The notes beneath the pieces were generated by a model. That model saw only the letters and a program-made list of their open reading frames with translations, was not told the origin of the DNA and searched no databases. DNA of 64,000 bases, from assembly GCF_030409805.1 (NCBI RefSeq), contig NZ_JAUFQP010000007.1, positions 372,001 through 436,000 of the forward strand. The letters run 5' to 3'. Below, one piece after another: positions 26,622 to 36,396 of this stretch. Made by a program: the position numbers and the translations under genes. The first letter of the stretch is position 1. Each line of letters begins with the position of its first letter. The stretch comes from Algibacter miyuki (lineage in GTDB: Bacteria > Bacteroidota > Bacteroidia > Flavobacteriales > Flavobacteriaceae).

Positions 26622-27839
26622 TTATTCCATATCCTCGTAATTATAATCGGGATACAGGAATTGATTGTATGGAAAACGTGTTACGTGAATTTCACGAACT
26701 TCATCATAAACACGCTTTTTGAAATCTTCTAAATTTTGTTTATTTAGTGCCGAAATAAATAGTGCATTATTACCTACTTTGCTCATCCAAGTGCTTTTCC
26801 ACTCTTCTAAACTATAGTGTTTTTCGCTACGTTCAGTTTCTAAATCGTCGTCGTCTAAATGTTCCGCTTGGTATGCGTCAATTTTATTAAACACCATGAT
26901 GGTAGGTTTATCACCACTTTTTATTTCACCTAAAATCTTCTCTACAGAAGCGATATGTTCCTCAAAATTGGGATGCGAAATATCTACCACATGAAGTAAT
27001 AAATCGGCTTCACGAACTTCGTCTAGCGTACTTTTAAAACTATCCACCAGTTGGGTTGGTAATTTTCTAATAAATCCAACGGTATCCGACAAAAGAAATG
27101 GTAAATTCTGAATAACCACTTTACGCACCGTAGTATCTAAAGTTGCAAAAAGTTTGTTTTCAGCAAAAACATCACTTTTAGAAATGACATTCATTAATGT
27201 TGATTTACCAACGTTTGTGTATCCTACTAACGCCACACGCACCATTTTACCACGGTTACCGCGTTGCACAGCCATTTGCTTATCAATGGTTTTAATACGA
27301 TCTTTTAAAAGCGCAATTTTATCGCGTACAATACGTCTATCCGTTTCAATTTCTGTTTCACCAGGTCCACGCATTCCAATACCCCCTTTTTGACGCTCAA
27401 GGTGCGTCCACATACCACGTAATCTCGGTAGTAAATATTGACATTGCGCCAATTCTACTTGGGTACGAGCATAACTAGTTTGTGCACGTTGTGCAAAAAT
27501 ATCGAGTATTAAATTGGTTCTATCTAAAACTTTTACGTTTAGTATTTTACTAATATTACGTTCTTGAGCAGACGATAATTCATCATCAAAAATAGCCGTG
27601 CTAATATCGTTCTCTTCAATAAACAACCTTACATCTTCCATTTTCCCGGTACCAATAAAGGTTTTCGGGTTAGGCATATCCATTTTTTGCGTAAAACGCT
27701 TAATAGCATAACCGCCGGCAGTAAAGGTTAAAAACTCCAACTCATCTAAATACTCTCTAGATTTCTCTTCGTCTTGCTCTTTAGTTATAACGCCTATTAA
27801 AACAGTGCGTTCTAAAGAAATATCTTTCTCTTCTATCAT
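26622..27839 (-). CDS. hflX: Ribosome-associated GTPase HflX
   Basis: 405 residues. The N-terminal HflX domain (about 1-165) holds RTQVELAQCQYLLPRLRGMW and GPGETEIETDRRIVRDKI. The GTPase has G1 LVGYTNVGKSTLMN near residue 205, G3 DTVGFIRKLP near 253 and G4 FNKIDA. HflX binds the 50S subunit and rescues or splits stalled ribosomes. A -7 element (TAACTTTG on the minus strand, 27844-27851) lies only 5 nt before the start codon, so the mRNA may be almost leaderless. It is divergent from the EEP gene. Confidence 0.95.
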   Translation of the reverse strand: MIEEKDISLERTVLIGVITKEQDEEKSREYLDELEFLTFTAGGYAIKRFTQKMDMPNPKTFIGTGKMEDVRLFIEENDISTAIFDDELSSAQERNISKILNVKVLDRTNLILDIFAQRAQTSYARTQVELAQCQYLLPRLRGMWTHLERQKGGIGMRGPGETEIETDRRIVRDKIALLKDRIKTIDKQMAVQRGNRGKMVRVALVGYTNVGKSTLMNVISKSDVFAENKLFATLDTTVRKVVIQNLPFLLSDTVGFIRKLPTQLVDSFKSTLDEVREADLLLHVVDISHPNFEEHIASVEKILGEIKSGDKPTIMVFNKIDAYQAEHLDDDDLETERSEKHYSLEEWKSTWMSKVGNNALFISALNKQNLEDFKKRVYDEVREIHVTRFPYNQFLYPDYNYEDME

Positions 27840-27843
27840 ATTG

Positions 27844-27897
27844 CAAAGTTACATAATTGCTTCGATTTTATTTTTAATTTTTTAAAGCCTATTTTTG
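27844..27897. promoter_or_regulatory. Divergent -7 elements of hflX and EEP gene
   Basis: CAAAGTTA at 27844-27851 (minus-strand TAACTTTG) faces hflX, 5 nt before its ATG. TATTTTTG at 27890-27897 faces the EEP gene, 4 nt before its ATG. Both imply very short or absent leaders. Confidence 0.5.
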
Positions 27898-27901
27898 AAA
27901 T

Positions 27902-28870
27902 ATGATAGACCCCTTTGATGATATTCCAGTGCATACCGATTTGCAAACGGTTGCCTTTTACAATACAGAAAATTTGTTTGACACTTTTAATGATAAACAT
28001 ACGTTCGATCGTGATTTTTTACCGAAATCGATTAGAAATTGGACTCCAAAGCGCTACCATAAAAAGTTACGAAAATTGGGTTATGCCATTTCGCTTATCG
28101 GGAGACGAGAAACAGGAAAACATCCTGCTATTGTTGGCTTAGCAGAAGTTGAAAATGCTAAAGTTCTTAAAGATTTATTAGCCTCTAAACATTTAAAAAA
28201 CTACGATTATGACTATGTACATTACAATTCGCCAGACGAGCGAGGTATTGACGTAGCGTTACTATTTGATAAAAATGCTTTTGAAGTATTGCATTCTGAA
28301 CCATTTTTTGTTGAATTAACAAACGATAAAGGCTTGCCTGATTACACACGCGATATTTTATTAGTTTCAGGTATTTTAGATGGCGAAAAGGTCCATATAC
28401 TTGTAAATCATTGGTCGTCTAGGCGCGAAGGTGAAAAAGAAACAGAACACAAACGCATAGCATCATCGGATAAAGTAGGTGAAATTATTTCGAATTTAAG
28501 ATTAGAAGATTCCGAAGCTAAAATTATCATGATGGGCGATTTTAATGATGATCCCCAAAACAACAGTATCAAACGTTTGGTTGATAATTTTAACCTTTTC
28601 AATCCTATGGAAACGCTACGTTCTTTTACTAGAGGTACAACGAAACACAATCGTCAATGGAATTTATTCGATCAGATTTTGATTTCTACCAACTTTTTTA
28701 AAACGTCAGATAATTTATTTGAATACAGTAAAGCTAATATTTTTGATGAAGATTTTCTAAAAACCCGCGACGGTAGATATAAAGGCACCCCCTACAGAAC
28801 CTACGGCGGCACACGCTACAATGGAGGTTATAGCGATCATTTTCCGGTGTATGCTATTTTCAAGAAATAA
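27902..28870 (+). CDS. Endonuclease/exonuclease/phosphatase (EEP) family protein, cytosolic paralogue
   Basis: 322 residues without a signal peptide. The EEP fold is shown by VAFYNTENLFDTF near residue 18, GLAEVENAKVLKDLL near 79 (catalytic Glu), VNHWSSRREG near 163 (His), IIMMGDFNDDPQN near 202 (Asp/Asn) and YSDHFPVYAIF at the end (catalytic Asp-His). These enzymes cut phosphodiester or phosphoester bonds with a divalent metal; the substrate is not known. It is clearly related to the exported protein at 35290, and both genes are followed by similar heptad-like spacer tracts. Confidence 0.9.
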   Translation: MIDPFDDIPVHTDLQTVAFYNTENLFDTFNDKHTFDRDFLPKSIRNWTPKRYHKKLRKLGYAISLIGRRETGKHPAIVGLAEVENAKVLKDLLASKHLKNYDYDYVHYNSPDERGIDVALLFDKNAFEVLHSEPFFVELTNDKGLPDYTRDILLVSGILDGEKVHILVNHWSSRREGEKETEHKRIASSDKVGEIISNLRLEDSEAKIIMMGDFNDDPQNNSIKRLVDNFNLFNPMETLRSFTRGTTKHNRQWNLFDQILISTNFFKTSDNLFEYSKANIFDEDFLKTRDGRYKGTPYRTYGGTRYNGGYSDHFPVYAIFKK

Positions 28871-28943
28871 GAAAAACTAGACTAGGTACCGCTGCGCTGT
28901 GAGAATTCAGAATACAGACCTGATTTTAAAAATATTAATAAGA

Positions 28944-29321
28944 CTAAAAAGCTTGTAAAAACACCCCTGTTAGCCCAAGAATAGCGACTGGTAAAAGCCA
29001 AATCATCCAGATATTGTAGCTTAGTTTTTTATTTTTAAGCATTTTCGCATTCAGTACTTTTCGCTTTCTCCCGCCATATTGCATCCAGTTTTTAAAGAAA
29101 ATAAAAATGGTAACCAGCACGAAAAGCGTCCAAGCTTTATCGGACGACATGGTATCCATGTGCATTTTTCCGAAAAATTTTGCAAAAAACACGCCCAAAA
29201 GTAACAATAAACTACATTGCAAAAAAGACACATAAAACGTGGCTATTTGGTTTGCCTTTTTACTTTTTTGAGCTTTGTAGTACTGAAAAATATGATAGAA
29301 TAAAATATCGAATGTATCCAT
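28944..29321 (-). CDS. Membrane protein of unknown function, three predicted helices
   Basis: 125 residues. Hydrophobic segments at about 27-50, 62-82 and 101-123, with a strongly basic loop (YGGRKRKVLNAKMLKNKK) between the second and third. Family not recognised. It stands alone between two EEP/phosphodiesterase loci and has no visible operon partner. An inner-membrane location is likely; no function can be given. Confidence 0.7.
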   Translation of the reverse strand: MDTFDILFYHIFQYYKAQKSKKANQIATFYVSFLQCSLLLLLGVFFAKFFGKMHMDTMSSDKAWTLFVLVTIFIFFKNWMQYGGRKRKVLNAKMLKNKKLSYNIWMIWLLPVAILGLTGVFLQAF

Positions 29322-29416
29322 GCGGCGAAATTAGGATTATTTTATGTTGTATTTGAAACTTTTATTCATAAAGCTGTTTTTTCTGCTCACTTTATTTTTC
29401 ATCTAATAATTTCTAC

Positions 29417-30928
29417 CTACCTCTTTATTTTTTTTGGCGTCAACATATCATAGGATAATCTATGCTCTTCCATTATATTCCCAAATTCATCAATTAATCT
29501 AAAAATTACTTGAGGCTCATTATTTTCAGTCTTAAAAGTGAATTCACCAAAAGCTTTTAAGTCCAAACCCGGATAACCAAATAATTGATTTTTTGCATTT
29601 TTAGCTATAGCCTCAGGTCCCGGCACACCACCAAGCGATGCTGGCTCAAATTCAAAAAACTTAAACCCTGAAGGTCTTGGAATTGTAAATCCCCGTGCTC
29701 CATGCCGGTCGCCACTTATCAATAAAACCCCAAGAATATTTTCAGTTTCTATGAAGTTAAAAATTTCTTCACGTGCTAAAGTATCCCAAGTTCCCCATGA
29801 GTCTTTTCCATTCGAAATATCATCGGACCACATGGTGCCACTAGAAATAATTTTAAACGCCGCAGTAGAATTTTTCAAAATATTTTTCAACCAAGTTTGT
29901 TGTTCTAAACCCAAATATGAACCATACTGACCTCTTTTTTCAATAGTACGACAAGATCGCGTATCGAGCATGATAACTTCGACCTGACCTATTCTAGTAT
30001 TAAAGTAAATTCCTTCTTCGTTATTTTCAGGATTATTCCAGTTTTCTCGCCATATGGCTCGGAGTTCATCTCTATCATTTTTAGTGAACTTCTCTGGAAT
30101 GCCACTTAGGTCGTTATCAAGATAATCATGATCATCCCAACTAGCATATAAAGGAATATTAGCCGAAAGTTTCTTCCATGGTTTAGAAATATCACGAAGT
30201 AAATAATCAGACCTATGCATACTAAAATTATTTTCCCTATCATCAACGGCAAGATCGCCCAAAAGCAACATGGCGTTTGGTTCTCTTTTTAATATGGCGT
30301 TAATAATGTTAGGATTATGAAGTCCTATTTTATGAAAACCAGACGCAAACGTTAATCTTATTTCATCATTTTTCAACAATTCAGGTGCTGTCTGAAAAGT
30401 CCCCTCAGCTACAATATCATCTTGTGATATTACAGCATATTTATATTTTGTTGCAGGATTCAAATCATCTAAAACCATACGTTGCGCCATACCTGCAGCA
30501 ATAGGAATTACTGAATAAATATTTTGCTTATTACTGTTTAAAGCCGTTACTCTTATGTAAATCGGTAATTTATTTGATGGTCTAAGCCAAATACTTATTC
30601 CATTCGATTTTACATCACCCAGCATAGGACCACCCATTAATTTCATCTCATTATTTAATGCAGAGGCAACAATATCTGTGTGAGTAAAATCAATCTCGTT
30701 TCCTTCAAATAAAGCTCTAGTATCAAAATAAAACGTGCTGATGTTTTCAGGTACCGTTTCATAACTATTCAGCAGCAGGCTATCAATCTCTAAACTTCCA
30801 ACATGCGCTTGTTTCAAAGTAACATTAAAACGAGCTAAAACTGTATCCGTTGTTTGGCTATAACAATTGCTACTTAAGTAAGTCGTGGTACTAAATACGA
30901 CTAGGTAGATTAATTTATTCAATCTCAT
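29417..30928 (-). CDS. PhoD-like alkaline phosphatase/phosphodiesterase, exported
   Basis: 503 residues with a signal peptide (about 1-24). A fibronectin-like N-terminal region precedes the PhoD-type metallophosphatase domain. Metal-site motifs are MLLLGDLAVDD near residue 222, YASWDDHDYLDNDLSG near 264, MLDTRSCRTI near 320 and LISGDRHGARGF near 403. PhoD enzymes hydrolyse phosphate mono- and diesters outside the cytoplasm, with Ca and Fe. It is the last of three same-strand genes after a TonB receptor and a DUF5689 lipoprotein, which points to uptake of a phosphorus-containing substrate. The distance to the previous gene is 54 bp. Confidence 0.88.
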   Translation of the reverse strand: MRLNKLIYLVVFSTTTYLSSNCYSQTTDTVLARFNVTLKQAHVGSLEIDSLLLNSYETVPENISTFYFDTRALFEGNEIDFTHTDIVASALNNEMKLMGGPMLGDVKSNGISIWLRPSNKLPIYIRVTALNSNKQNIYSVIPIAAGMAQRMVLDDLNPATKYKYAVISQDDIVAEGTFQTAPELLKNDEIRLTFASGFHKIGLHNPNIINAILKREPNAMLLLGDLAVDDRENNFSMHRSDYLLRDISKPWKKLSANIPLYASWDDHDYLDNDLSGIPEKFTKNDRDELRAIWRENWNNPENNEEGIYFNTRIGQVEVIMLDTRSCRTIEKRGQYGSYLGLEQQTWLKNILKNSTAAFKIISSGTMWSDDISNGKDSWGTWDTLAREEIFNFIETENILGVLLISGDRHGARGFTIPRPSGFKFFEFEPASLGGVPGPEAIAKNAKNQLFGYPGLDLKAFGEFTFKTENNEPQVIFRLIDEFGNIMEEHRLSYDMLTPKKIKR

Positions 30929-30982
30929 TTTATGCTTCTTTAGAATTTGGGTTTGTTAGGTTATGGTCTGAAATATGAAATT

Positions 30983-32416
30983 TTACTCCACAAAATCAAT
31001 ACTTACTTCGTCTAACTCGTAAACACCATCGAAGGTATCTTGCCCACTTCCGGTAAATTTAAACGCAATATGCATAGTTCCTGTAACACAGGATAAATCT
31101 ACGGTTCCTGAATTAAACCACGGCACAAAAGAGTCGGAATCTTTTACCACATAAGCATCGGATAACACACCCCAAGTTGCACTTGTAACGGTCGCTTCGG
31201 AACCATCCCAATCCAAAGAATATAAAACCTCCATAAAACTACTATCGGCTAAACTATTAGAGGTTTTAAATCGGAGTGTTTCACCATCTTGAGCATCTAA
31301 ATTAATAGCTGGCGTTATCAACCACCCCACATTAGCATCATCGCCAGAACTCGCACACTGAAACCTTGCTGAACGCCCTAAAGACGCATTTGAAGAAGTA
31401 GAAGAATAACCTTCCCAAGCCTCAGAACCGGCTTCAATATAGTTGGTCCAACCGTTCCCGTCAATAGGTTTGTTATTGCTTTGAGATTCAAAATCTTCAT
31501 AAAATAAATTCCCTGCTCCTGAAGTCGAAGTCAAACCACAGGTTAATTCTATAGGATCGCAGCGTTCCTCATCAAATTGAATACCAGCCGAATTATTTAA
31601 AATAAGGACATTAAAATCATCACCATAATCACGACTAAAAACACCCGTTGCACTGCCTTTTCCTTGCGGAATAATTAAAGATTTAAAATCGGAAAATGTG
31701 CTGGTTTGCATGAGTATGGAAACGCCAGAATCGCAACTTTCTAAAATGCGCAATCCATCATATTCATCGATTGATTCACTAGCGAATGTGCCTCCTAATT
31801 CAAAACGATTTAATTGCATGTTTTCTAATTGGATTAAGGTGTTTTGATCGAAATCTGTCAGATCAGTAATACTTACTACTTTAGGCTGAATTTCAACAAT
31901 GTCATTGGTTCTGATAACAATGTTTTTATATTCCGAAGGCTGAATTTGTTTCACCTGAACGCCATCACCTTTTCCTATAGAAATTAAACCACTGCTTTCT
32001 CCAATGGTTAAACCTGCCATTTTTACATATACTTTTTGACCAAATTGATAAGTATCTGACAAGCTTGAGACATTTATTTCTATGCGAAATCCTAATCTAG
32101 GGTCGTTATCCGGATTGGCATCATCTATTTTATTCTGAATAATTAATTCTTCGAAAAAGTTTCCCGATGCATCGGAAGACACCACATAACCTTCAATATA
32201 AAGTTCAGAATCATCATCAATTTGAGCCGTAGCATTTCCACTATTTATCGCCTGATCGTAAAGTGATTTTATAGTTTTAAATGTGGTTATTTTCTCCTGA
32301 GGAATCACCGGATCTACGATAGAAAGATCAGGAACGCTGTAATCATCATCTTTTACACAGCTTGTGCCTACGAAAAAGGTTATTAGAAAAACGGAATATA
32401 TGATATGTCTTTTCAT
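30983..32416 (-). CDS. DUF5689 lipoprotein with C-terminal choice-of-anchor J-type domain
   Basis: 477 residues from the ATG at 32416; a longer frame to 32497 would run into the TonB receptor gene and spoil the lipoprotein signal. The signal is MKRHIIYSVFLITFFVGTSC. The DUF5689 domain covers about 45-235 (TIKSLYDQAINSGNATAQID, ELYIEGYVVSSDASGNFFEE). The C-terminal half (FYEDFESQ onwards) looks like a choice-of-anchor J/jelly-roll domain that could bind a surface ligand. It starts 29 bp after the TonB receptor stop, so the two probably form a surface uptake pair. Confidence 0.88.
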   Translation of the reverse strand: MKRHIIYSVFLITFFVGTSCVKDDDYSVPDLSIVDPVIPQEKITTFKTIKSLYDQAINSGNATAQIDDDSELYIEGYVVSSDASGNFFEELIIQNKIDDANPDNDPRLGFRIEINVSSLSDTYQFGQKVYVKMAGLTIGESSGLISIGKGDGVQVKQIQPSEYKNIVIRTNDIVEIQPKVVSITDLTDFDQNTLIQLENMQLNRFELGGTFASESIDEYDGLRILESCDSGVSILMQTSTFSDFKSLIIPQGKGSATGVFSRDYGDDFNVLILNNSAGIQFDEERCDPIELTCGLTSTSGAGNLFYEDFESQSNNKPIDGNGWTNYIEAGSEAWEGYSSTSSNASLGRSARFQCASSGDDANVGWLITPAINLDAQDGETLRFKTSNSLADSSFMEVLYSLDWDGSEATVTSATWGVLSDAYVVKDSDSFVPWFNSGTVDLSCVTGTMHIAFKFTGSGQDTFDGVYELDEVSIDFVE

Positions 32417-32445
32417 CTGTTTATACTTTAATGTTAATCCTATTT

Positions 32446-35247
32446 TTAAAATCTCACATTCAAATTCAGGAAATAAGTGGTACCACGACCATACCAATAT
32501 TTCGACCCAAAAACGGGAGTATCCAAGGCTTTATCGTTTCGTAACTCGCGATAATTGGCATTTCTGCCTTGTTCAAAACCACCCGATTTATAAACTTCAT
32601 CTAGTAAATTATTAATGCTTGCAAAAAAACCGACATAATAATCGCCTAATTTCCATGATTTTCCACCGACTAAATTTACTACCATATAATCATTAAACCG
32701 TTCTTGTTCTAGAAGTGTTCGTGCTAAAGTTTCATCATAATCATTAAAAACATTGCCATCAAAATCGGTTGTAAAGTTTGACGATCGTGTTAACGGACTC
32801 ACATCAATATAAGTTTTACTAAAAAAATTGGCCGTAGCACCAAACCACCAATAATCAGGATCTCGATATTCAAATCCTACGGAATAAGCATTTTGTGGGC
32901 CTGAAGCGAGTTTATAATTTTTTAATTTAGACTCACCAAATTCCTTAAAACCATTAATAAAACCAGCCGCTTCAGCTTCAGCATCTGGTTCGGTAGATAG
33001 ATATAAGTTAGGGTTATTATCGTAAGTAAACTGCCCCATAGCTGCAGCACCTTTCAATTTTATACTTGGTGTAACTTGAGCTTCAATACCAAACTCGGCA
33101 CCCAAATGTTTTTTTTCAATACCTTGTAAAATCTCTTGAACAAAAACCAAATTATCGCCACCAATACCATCAGCAAAAAAGAATGATATTTCGCTAGCAT
33201 CCATAACTTTGGTGTAATACCCTGTAAGTTTCGCCTTGATACTTGATGAACGAAACACATAACTAGCATCGACCGAAGCCACCTTTTCTTCAGTAATATC
33301 CGGCACTATATTGTGGTTTTCTCTAGAGTTAGAAAAGGTATTTTGCAAGGTTGGTGCTCTAGTAATATATCCTGCATTAAAATCAAAAACATGCTTGCCT
33401 GATAGTTTATACGTAACCCCCGCTTTAGCTCCAAACCCTAAAAAACTGAGTTGTTCACCTTTACCAAAAGAGTTATCGGGAAATCCGCCGTTTTGATATT
33501 TTCCATCTCTTTGATATTGTGTACTTTTAGCACTTATAGATGCATAAAAATCAACTTTATTATAAGTGAATTGTGTTTGCGCATAAGCACCAATATCATT
33601 CGCAAGAATACTGTAATGGTATTTAAATTTATCGCCCACACGCACTATTCTGTTGGGGTTTAATAAATCGTTTTGAGCTTCGTCAATATTCGTTGCAAAA
33701 CCGTCGATATCTAAATAAGTTTCGGCTCCCAAAAGATCTATAACCTCTGCAAAATTATCCGAATTTAAACTTTTAAAATTCACACCAACATTAAACAGAA
33801 CATGCGCATTAACATTCATATTTAAAATGGAATTCACAGTTAATTGTGTGTCGTCCACACGATCTTCATATAAGGCATAAGTAGCATTTCCACCGTTTTG
33901 GGCTTTGGCAATATTGGCGCTATACATGGCATTCCAATCCAACTGCCCGTCTTGTTGAAAAGTTTGTAATGCTTGATATGCATACCCTAAATCGCTAGGA
34001 AAATTGCGTTCAAAATAACTCGGTAATTTTTGATAGTAACTTGCACTTGGGTTAGCGCCTTTACCTTGCGGAAAGCCATCTATAAGATCTTTTCCGTGAT
34101 AATCTAATCGGCTATTACCCATTTTCCCAAATTGAAACCCGACATTGGTATTTAATTGAGTTTTACTATTTATGTCCCAGTAATGGTTAAGCATCACGAT
34201 GGGTTCGCTGACTTCCTTAATTCTCGAATTTCGTTTTTCTCCATCTTGCCACCCCCAATATTCATTGTATTTAATATCTCTTAAATCGTAAACTTCTTGA
34301 GTATTTGGAGATGATTTTCCACGACGATTTGGTGTATAAATAGCAGAAAGGTTCAAACTATGCTGTTTATTCCATATTTTTTCAACAGAAAAGAAAAAAG
34401 AGTTTGAATTGTAACTGGTTGCATCTTGATAGCCTTCGTCTCCCCAACGCCGTCCGATAGAAAATGTGTATGCCCAATTATTTTCTAGTACACCCGAAGC
34501 GTAGCTTGCCATAAGTCGATTGCTATAACTTCGGTTAGAAGACGAATATGTTAAACGTCCACCAGCACGAGCGTTAGAAGCACGAATATTCATATTTGTA
34601 GTCCCTAAAACACCACCAAAATTGTAGTTTGAAGGCACTAAACCCGATGTTAATTCTTGGTTACGTAACACATCATTCAGTCCGCCCCAATTACTCCATT
34701 GCGGCCTGCCGTTATACGTTTTATTCATTTCGATACCATTGATTAAAACAGTACTGTTTTTGGAATCTAAGCCTCGAAGCCGGAAAAAAGATTGACTAAA
34801 TTCGAAAGCTGCCGTACGCTGAAAAATATCGAGTGATGAAGCTAATAAGCCTGAAATATTATCAGCTCCGCTGGAATCGTCATTCAACTCGTCATCGGTT
34901 AAAGTAATCACGAATAAATCGTTAGTATCAGCCGTGTTCTTTTCTAAAGTTATTCCTGAAATATCGACTATTTTGCCTTCATTAATAACGATAGGAAACC
35001 GCTTCGGAAGGTATCCCGCTTTATATATTTTTAAAACTTGTTCGCCTAAAGGCAAATCTTTATCAAATAGGAAGTCGCCTAAATCATCTGATATCACTGA
35101 AAAATCTGTATTTTCAATAGCTATAGAAACGCCTTGAATGGGATCAAAAGTTAATTCATCTAAAACACTACCTTTTACTAAAGTTTGTTGCGCATGGAGC
35201 GTAAATGAAAAAATTCCGAATAAAAAAATGAGGGTTATTTTATTCAT
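32446..35247 (-). CDS. TonB-dependent receptor with carboxypeptidase-like N-terminal domain
   Basis: 933 residues. Signal peptide (about 1-19, ending HAQ). A CarboxypepD-like domain (about 20-105; VKGSVLDELTFDPIQGVSIA) is followed by the plug (about 115-230; FRLRGLDSKNSTVLINGIEM) and a large beta-barrel ending in NLNVRF. It brings a substrate across the outer membrane with energy from TonB-ExbBD. The partner lipoprotein and PhoD-like enzyme lie directly downstream, and an exported EEP enzyme is divergent 42 bp away, so a phosphoester or nucleic-acid substrate is suggested. Confidence 0.93.
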   Translation of the reverse strand: MNKITLIFLFGIFSFTLHAQQTLVKGSVLDELTFDPIQGVSIAIENTDFSVISDDLGDFLFDKDLPLGEQVLKIYKAGYLPKRFPIVINEGKIVDISGITLEKNTADTNDLFVITLTDDELNDDSSGADNISGLLASSLDIFQRTAAFEFSQSFFRLRGLDSKNSTVLINGIEMNKTYNGRPQWSNWGGLNDVLRNQELTSGLVPSNYNFGGVLGTTNMNIRASNARAGGRLTYSSSNRSYSNRLMASYASGVLENNWAYTFSIGRRWGDEGYQDATSYNSNSFFFSVEKIWNKQHSLNLSAIYTPNRRGKSSPNTQEVYDLRDIKYNEYWGWQDGEKRNSRIKEVSEPIVMLNHYWDINSKTQLNTNVGFQFGKMGNSRLDYHGKDLIDGFPQGKGANPSASYYQKLPSYFERNFPSDLGYAYQALQTFQQDGQLDWNAMYSANIAKAQNGGNATYALYEDRVDDTQLTVNSILNMNVNAHVLFNVGVNFKSLNSDNFAEVIDLLGAETYLDIDGFATNIDEAQNDLLNPNRIVRVGDKFKYHYSILANDIGAYAQTQFTYNKVDFYASISAKSTQYQRDGKYQNGGFPDNSFGKGEQLSFLGFGAKAGVTYKLSGKHVFDFNAGYITRAPTLQNTFSNSRENHNIVPDITEEKVASVDASYVFRSSSIKAKLTGYYTKVMDASEISFFFADGIGGDNLVFVQEILQGIEKKHLGAEFGIEAQVTPSIKLKGAAAMGQFTYDNNPNLYLSTEPDAEAEAAGFINGFKEFGESKLKNYKLASGPQNAYSVGFEYRDPDYWWFGATANFFSKTYIDVSPLTRSSNFTTDFDGNVFNDYDETLARTLLEQERFNDYMVVNLVGGKSWKLGDYYVGFFASINNLLDEVYKSGGFEQGRNANYRELRNDKALDTPVFGSKYWYGRGTTYFLNLNVRF

Positions 35248-35289
35248 GTATATCTATATTTTAACTAATTTAGGAAAAACAACACTTTA

Positions 35290-36396
35290 ATGATCAAACA
35301 TTTAAATACTTTTTTTTACAAACCTGGAGCTTCTGCTTCTGTTAATTTCTATAGTTTAAAATGGGCTTTAATAATGCTGATTTTGCTTTTCAAAAATGGA
35401 TATGCTCAGGAAAAAAAGTTTAAAATCCACACCGTTGCCTTCTACAATTTAGAAAATTTATTTGATACTATAAATGATCCTATAAAATTTGATGAATATA
35501 GCCCGATAATGGAGCTAAAAACTGACAAAGCAGTGGTTTACAAACAGAAAATACGCAATATGGCGCGAGTAATTTCTGATATTGGTGTAGATGTTTCGAA
35601 AAATGCACCGAGTATTATTGGTGTTTCTGAAGTTGAAAACAAATCGGTTTTAGAAGATTTAATAAACGACCCATTGCTCGTTGATAAAGATTACGGTATT
35701 GTGCATTACAATTCTACTGATGCACGAGGGATTGATGTGGCGTTATTGTATCAGAAAAAAGCATTTACGCCATTGCACACCAGCACCCATGAACTGAAAA
35801 TTTACGATGCCGATACTCAAAAACGGGTGTACACTAGAGAACAATTGTTGGTGAGCGGCAAACTAGAAGACGAAACCATCCATATTATAGTGAACCATTG
35901 GCCTTCGCGACGTGGAGGTGAAGCTAAGAGTCGCCCAAAACGTGTGGCAGCCGCAAAACTCACTAAAACGCTTGTAGATTCTTTACAAGCAATAAATCCG
36001 TATGCCAAAGTATTTATTATGGGAGATTTGAATGACAACCCCAATAATGCCAGTGTTAAAGATGTTTTAAAAGCTAAACGATCTAAAAAAGTGGGACTGA
36101 AAGGGATTTACAATCCGTATGAAAATTTCTTTAAAAACGGTATTGGGACTACCGCCTATCGCGATGCCTGGAGTTTGTTCGATCAAATTATGGTAACAAA
36201 ACCTTTGTTGGAAAAAAATTATTCAACCTTTCAGTTTTATAAGGCTGGTATTTATAATAAAAATTACATCATTACTAAAAGTGGTGCTTATAAAGGCTAT
36301 CCCATGCGAAGCTTTGGTTATAATGGCTTCACTAATGGATTTAGCGATCATTTTCCGGTTTATGTGTATTTGATAAAAGCAGTTATAGAAGATTAA
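35290..36396 (+). CDS. Endonuclease/exonuclease/phosphatase (EEP) family protein, exported paralogue
   Basis: 368 residues. The N-terminal hydrophobic segment ending NGYAQ (about residues 28-40) looks like a signal peptide with a long n-region; the true start may lie a little downstream. EEP motifs: VAFYNLENLFDT, GVSEVENKSVLEDL (Glu), VNHWPSRRGGEAKSR (His), IMGDLNDNPNN (Asp/Asn) and FSDHFPVYVYL (Asp-His). It is divergent from the TonB receptor across only 42 bp, suggesting shared control. It would act in the periplasm or outside the cell on nucleic acid or another phosphodiester. It is homologous to the cytosolic enzyme at 27902. Confidence 0.9.
   Translation: MIKHLNTFFYKPGASASVNFYSLKWALIMLILLFKNGYAQEKKFKIHTVAFYNLENLFDTINDPIKFDEYSPIMELKTDKAVVYKQKIRNMARVISDIGVDVSKNAPSIIGVSEVENKSVLEDLINDPLLVDKDYGIVHYNSTDARGIDVALLYQKKAFTPLHTSTHELKIYDADTQKRVYTREQLLVSGKLEDETIHIIVNHWPSRRGGEAKSRPKRVAAAKLTKTLVDSLQAINPYAKVFIMGDLNDNPNNASVKDVLKAKRSKKVGLKGIYNPYENFFKNGIGTTAYRDAWSLFDQIMVTKPLLEKNYSTFQFYKAGIYNKNYIITKSGAYKGYPMRSFGYNGFTNGFSDHFPVYVYLIKAVIED

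Noticed and set aside
32417-32497. Longer start for the DUF5689 lipoprotein
   Set aside because: It would overlap the end of the TonB receptor gene and bury the lipoprotein signal; the ATG at 32416 places the signal at the N-terminus.
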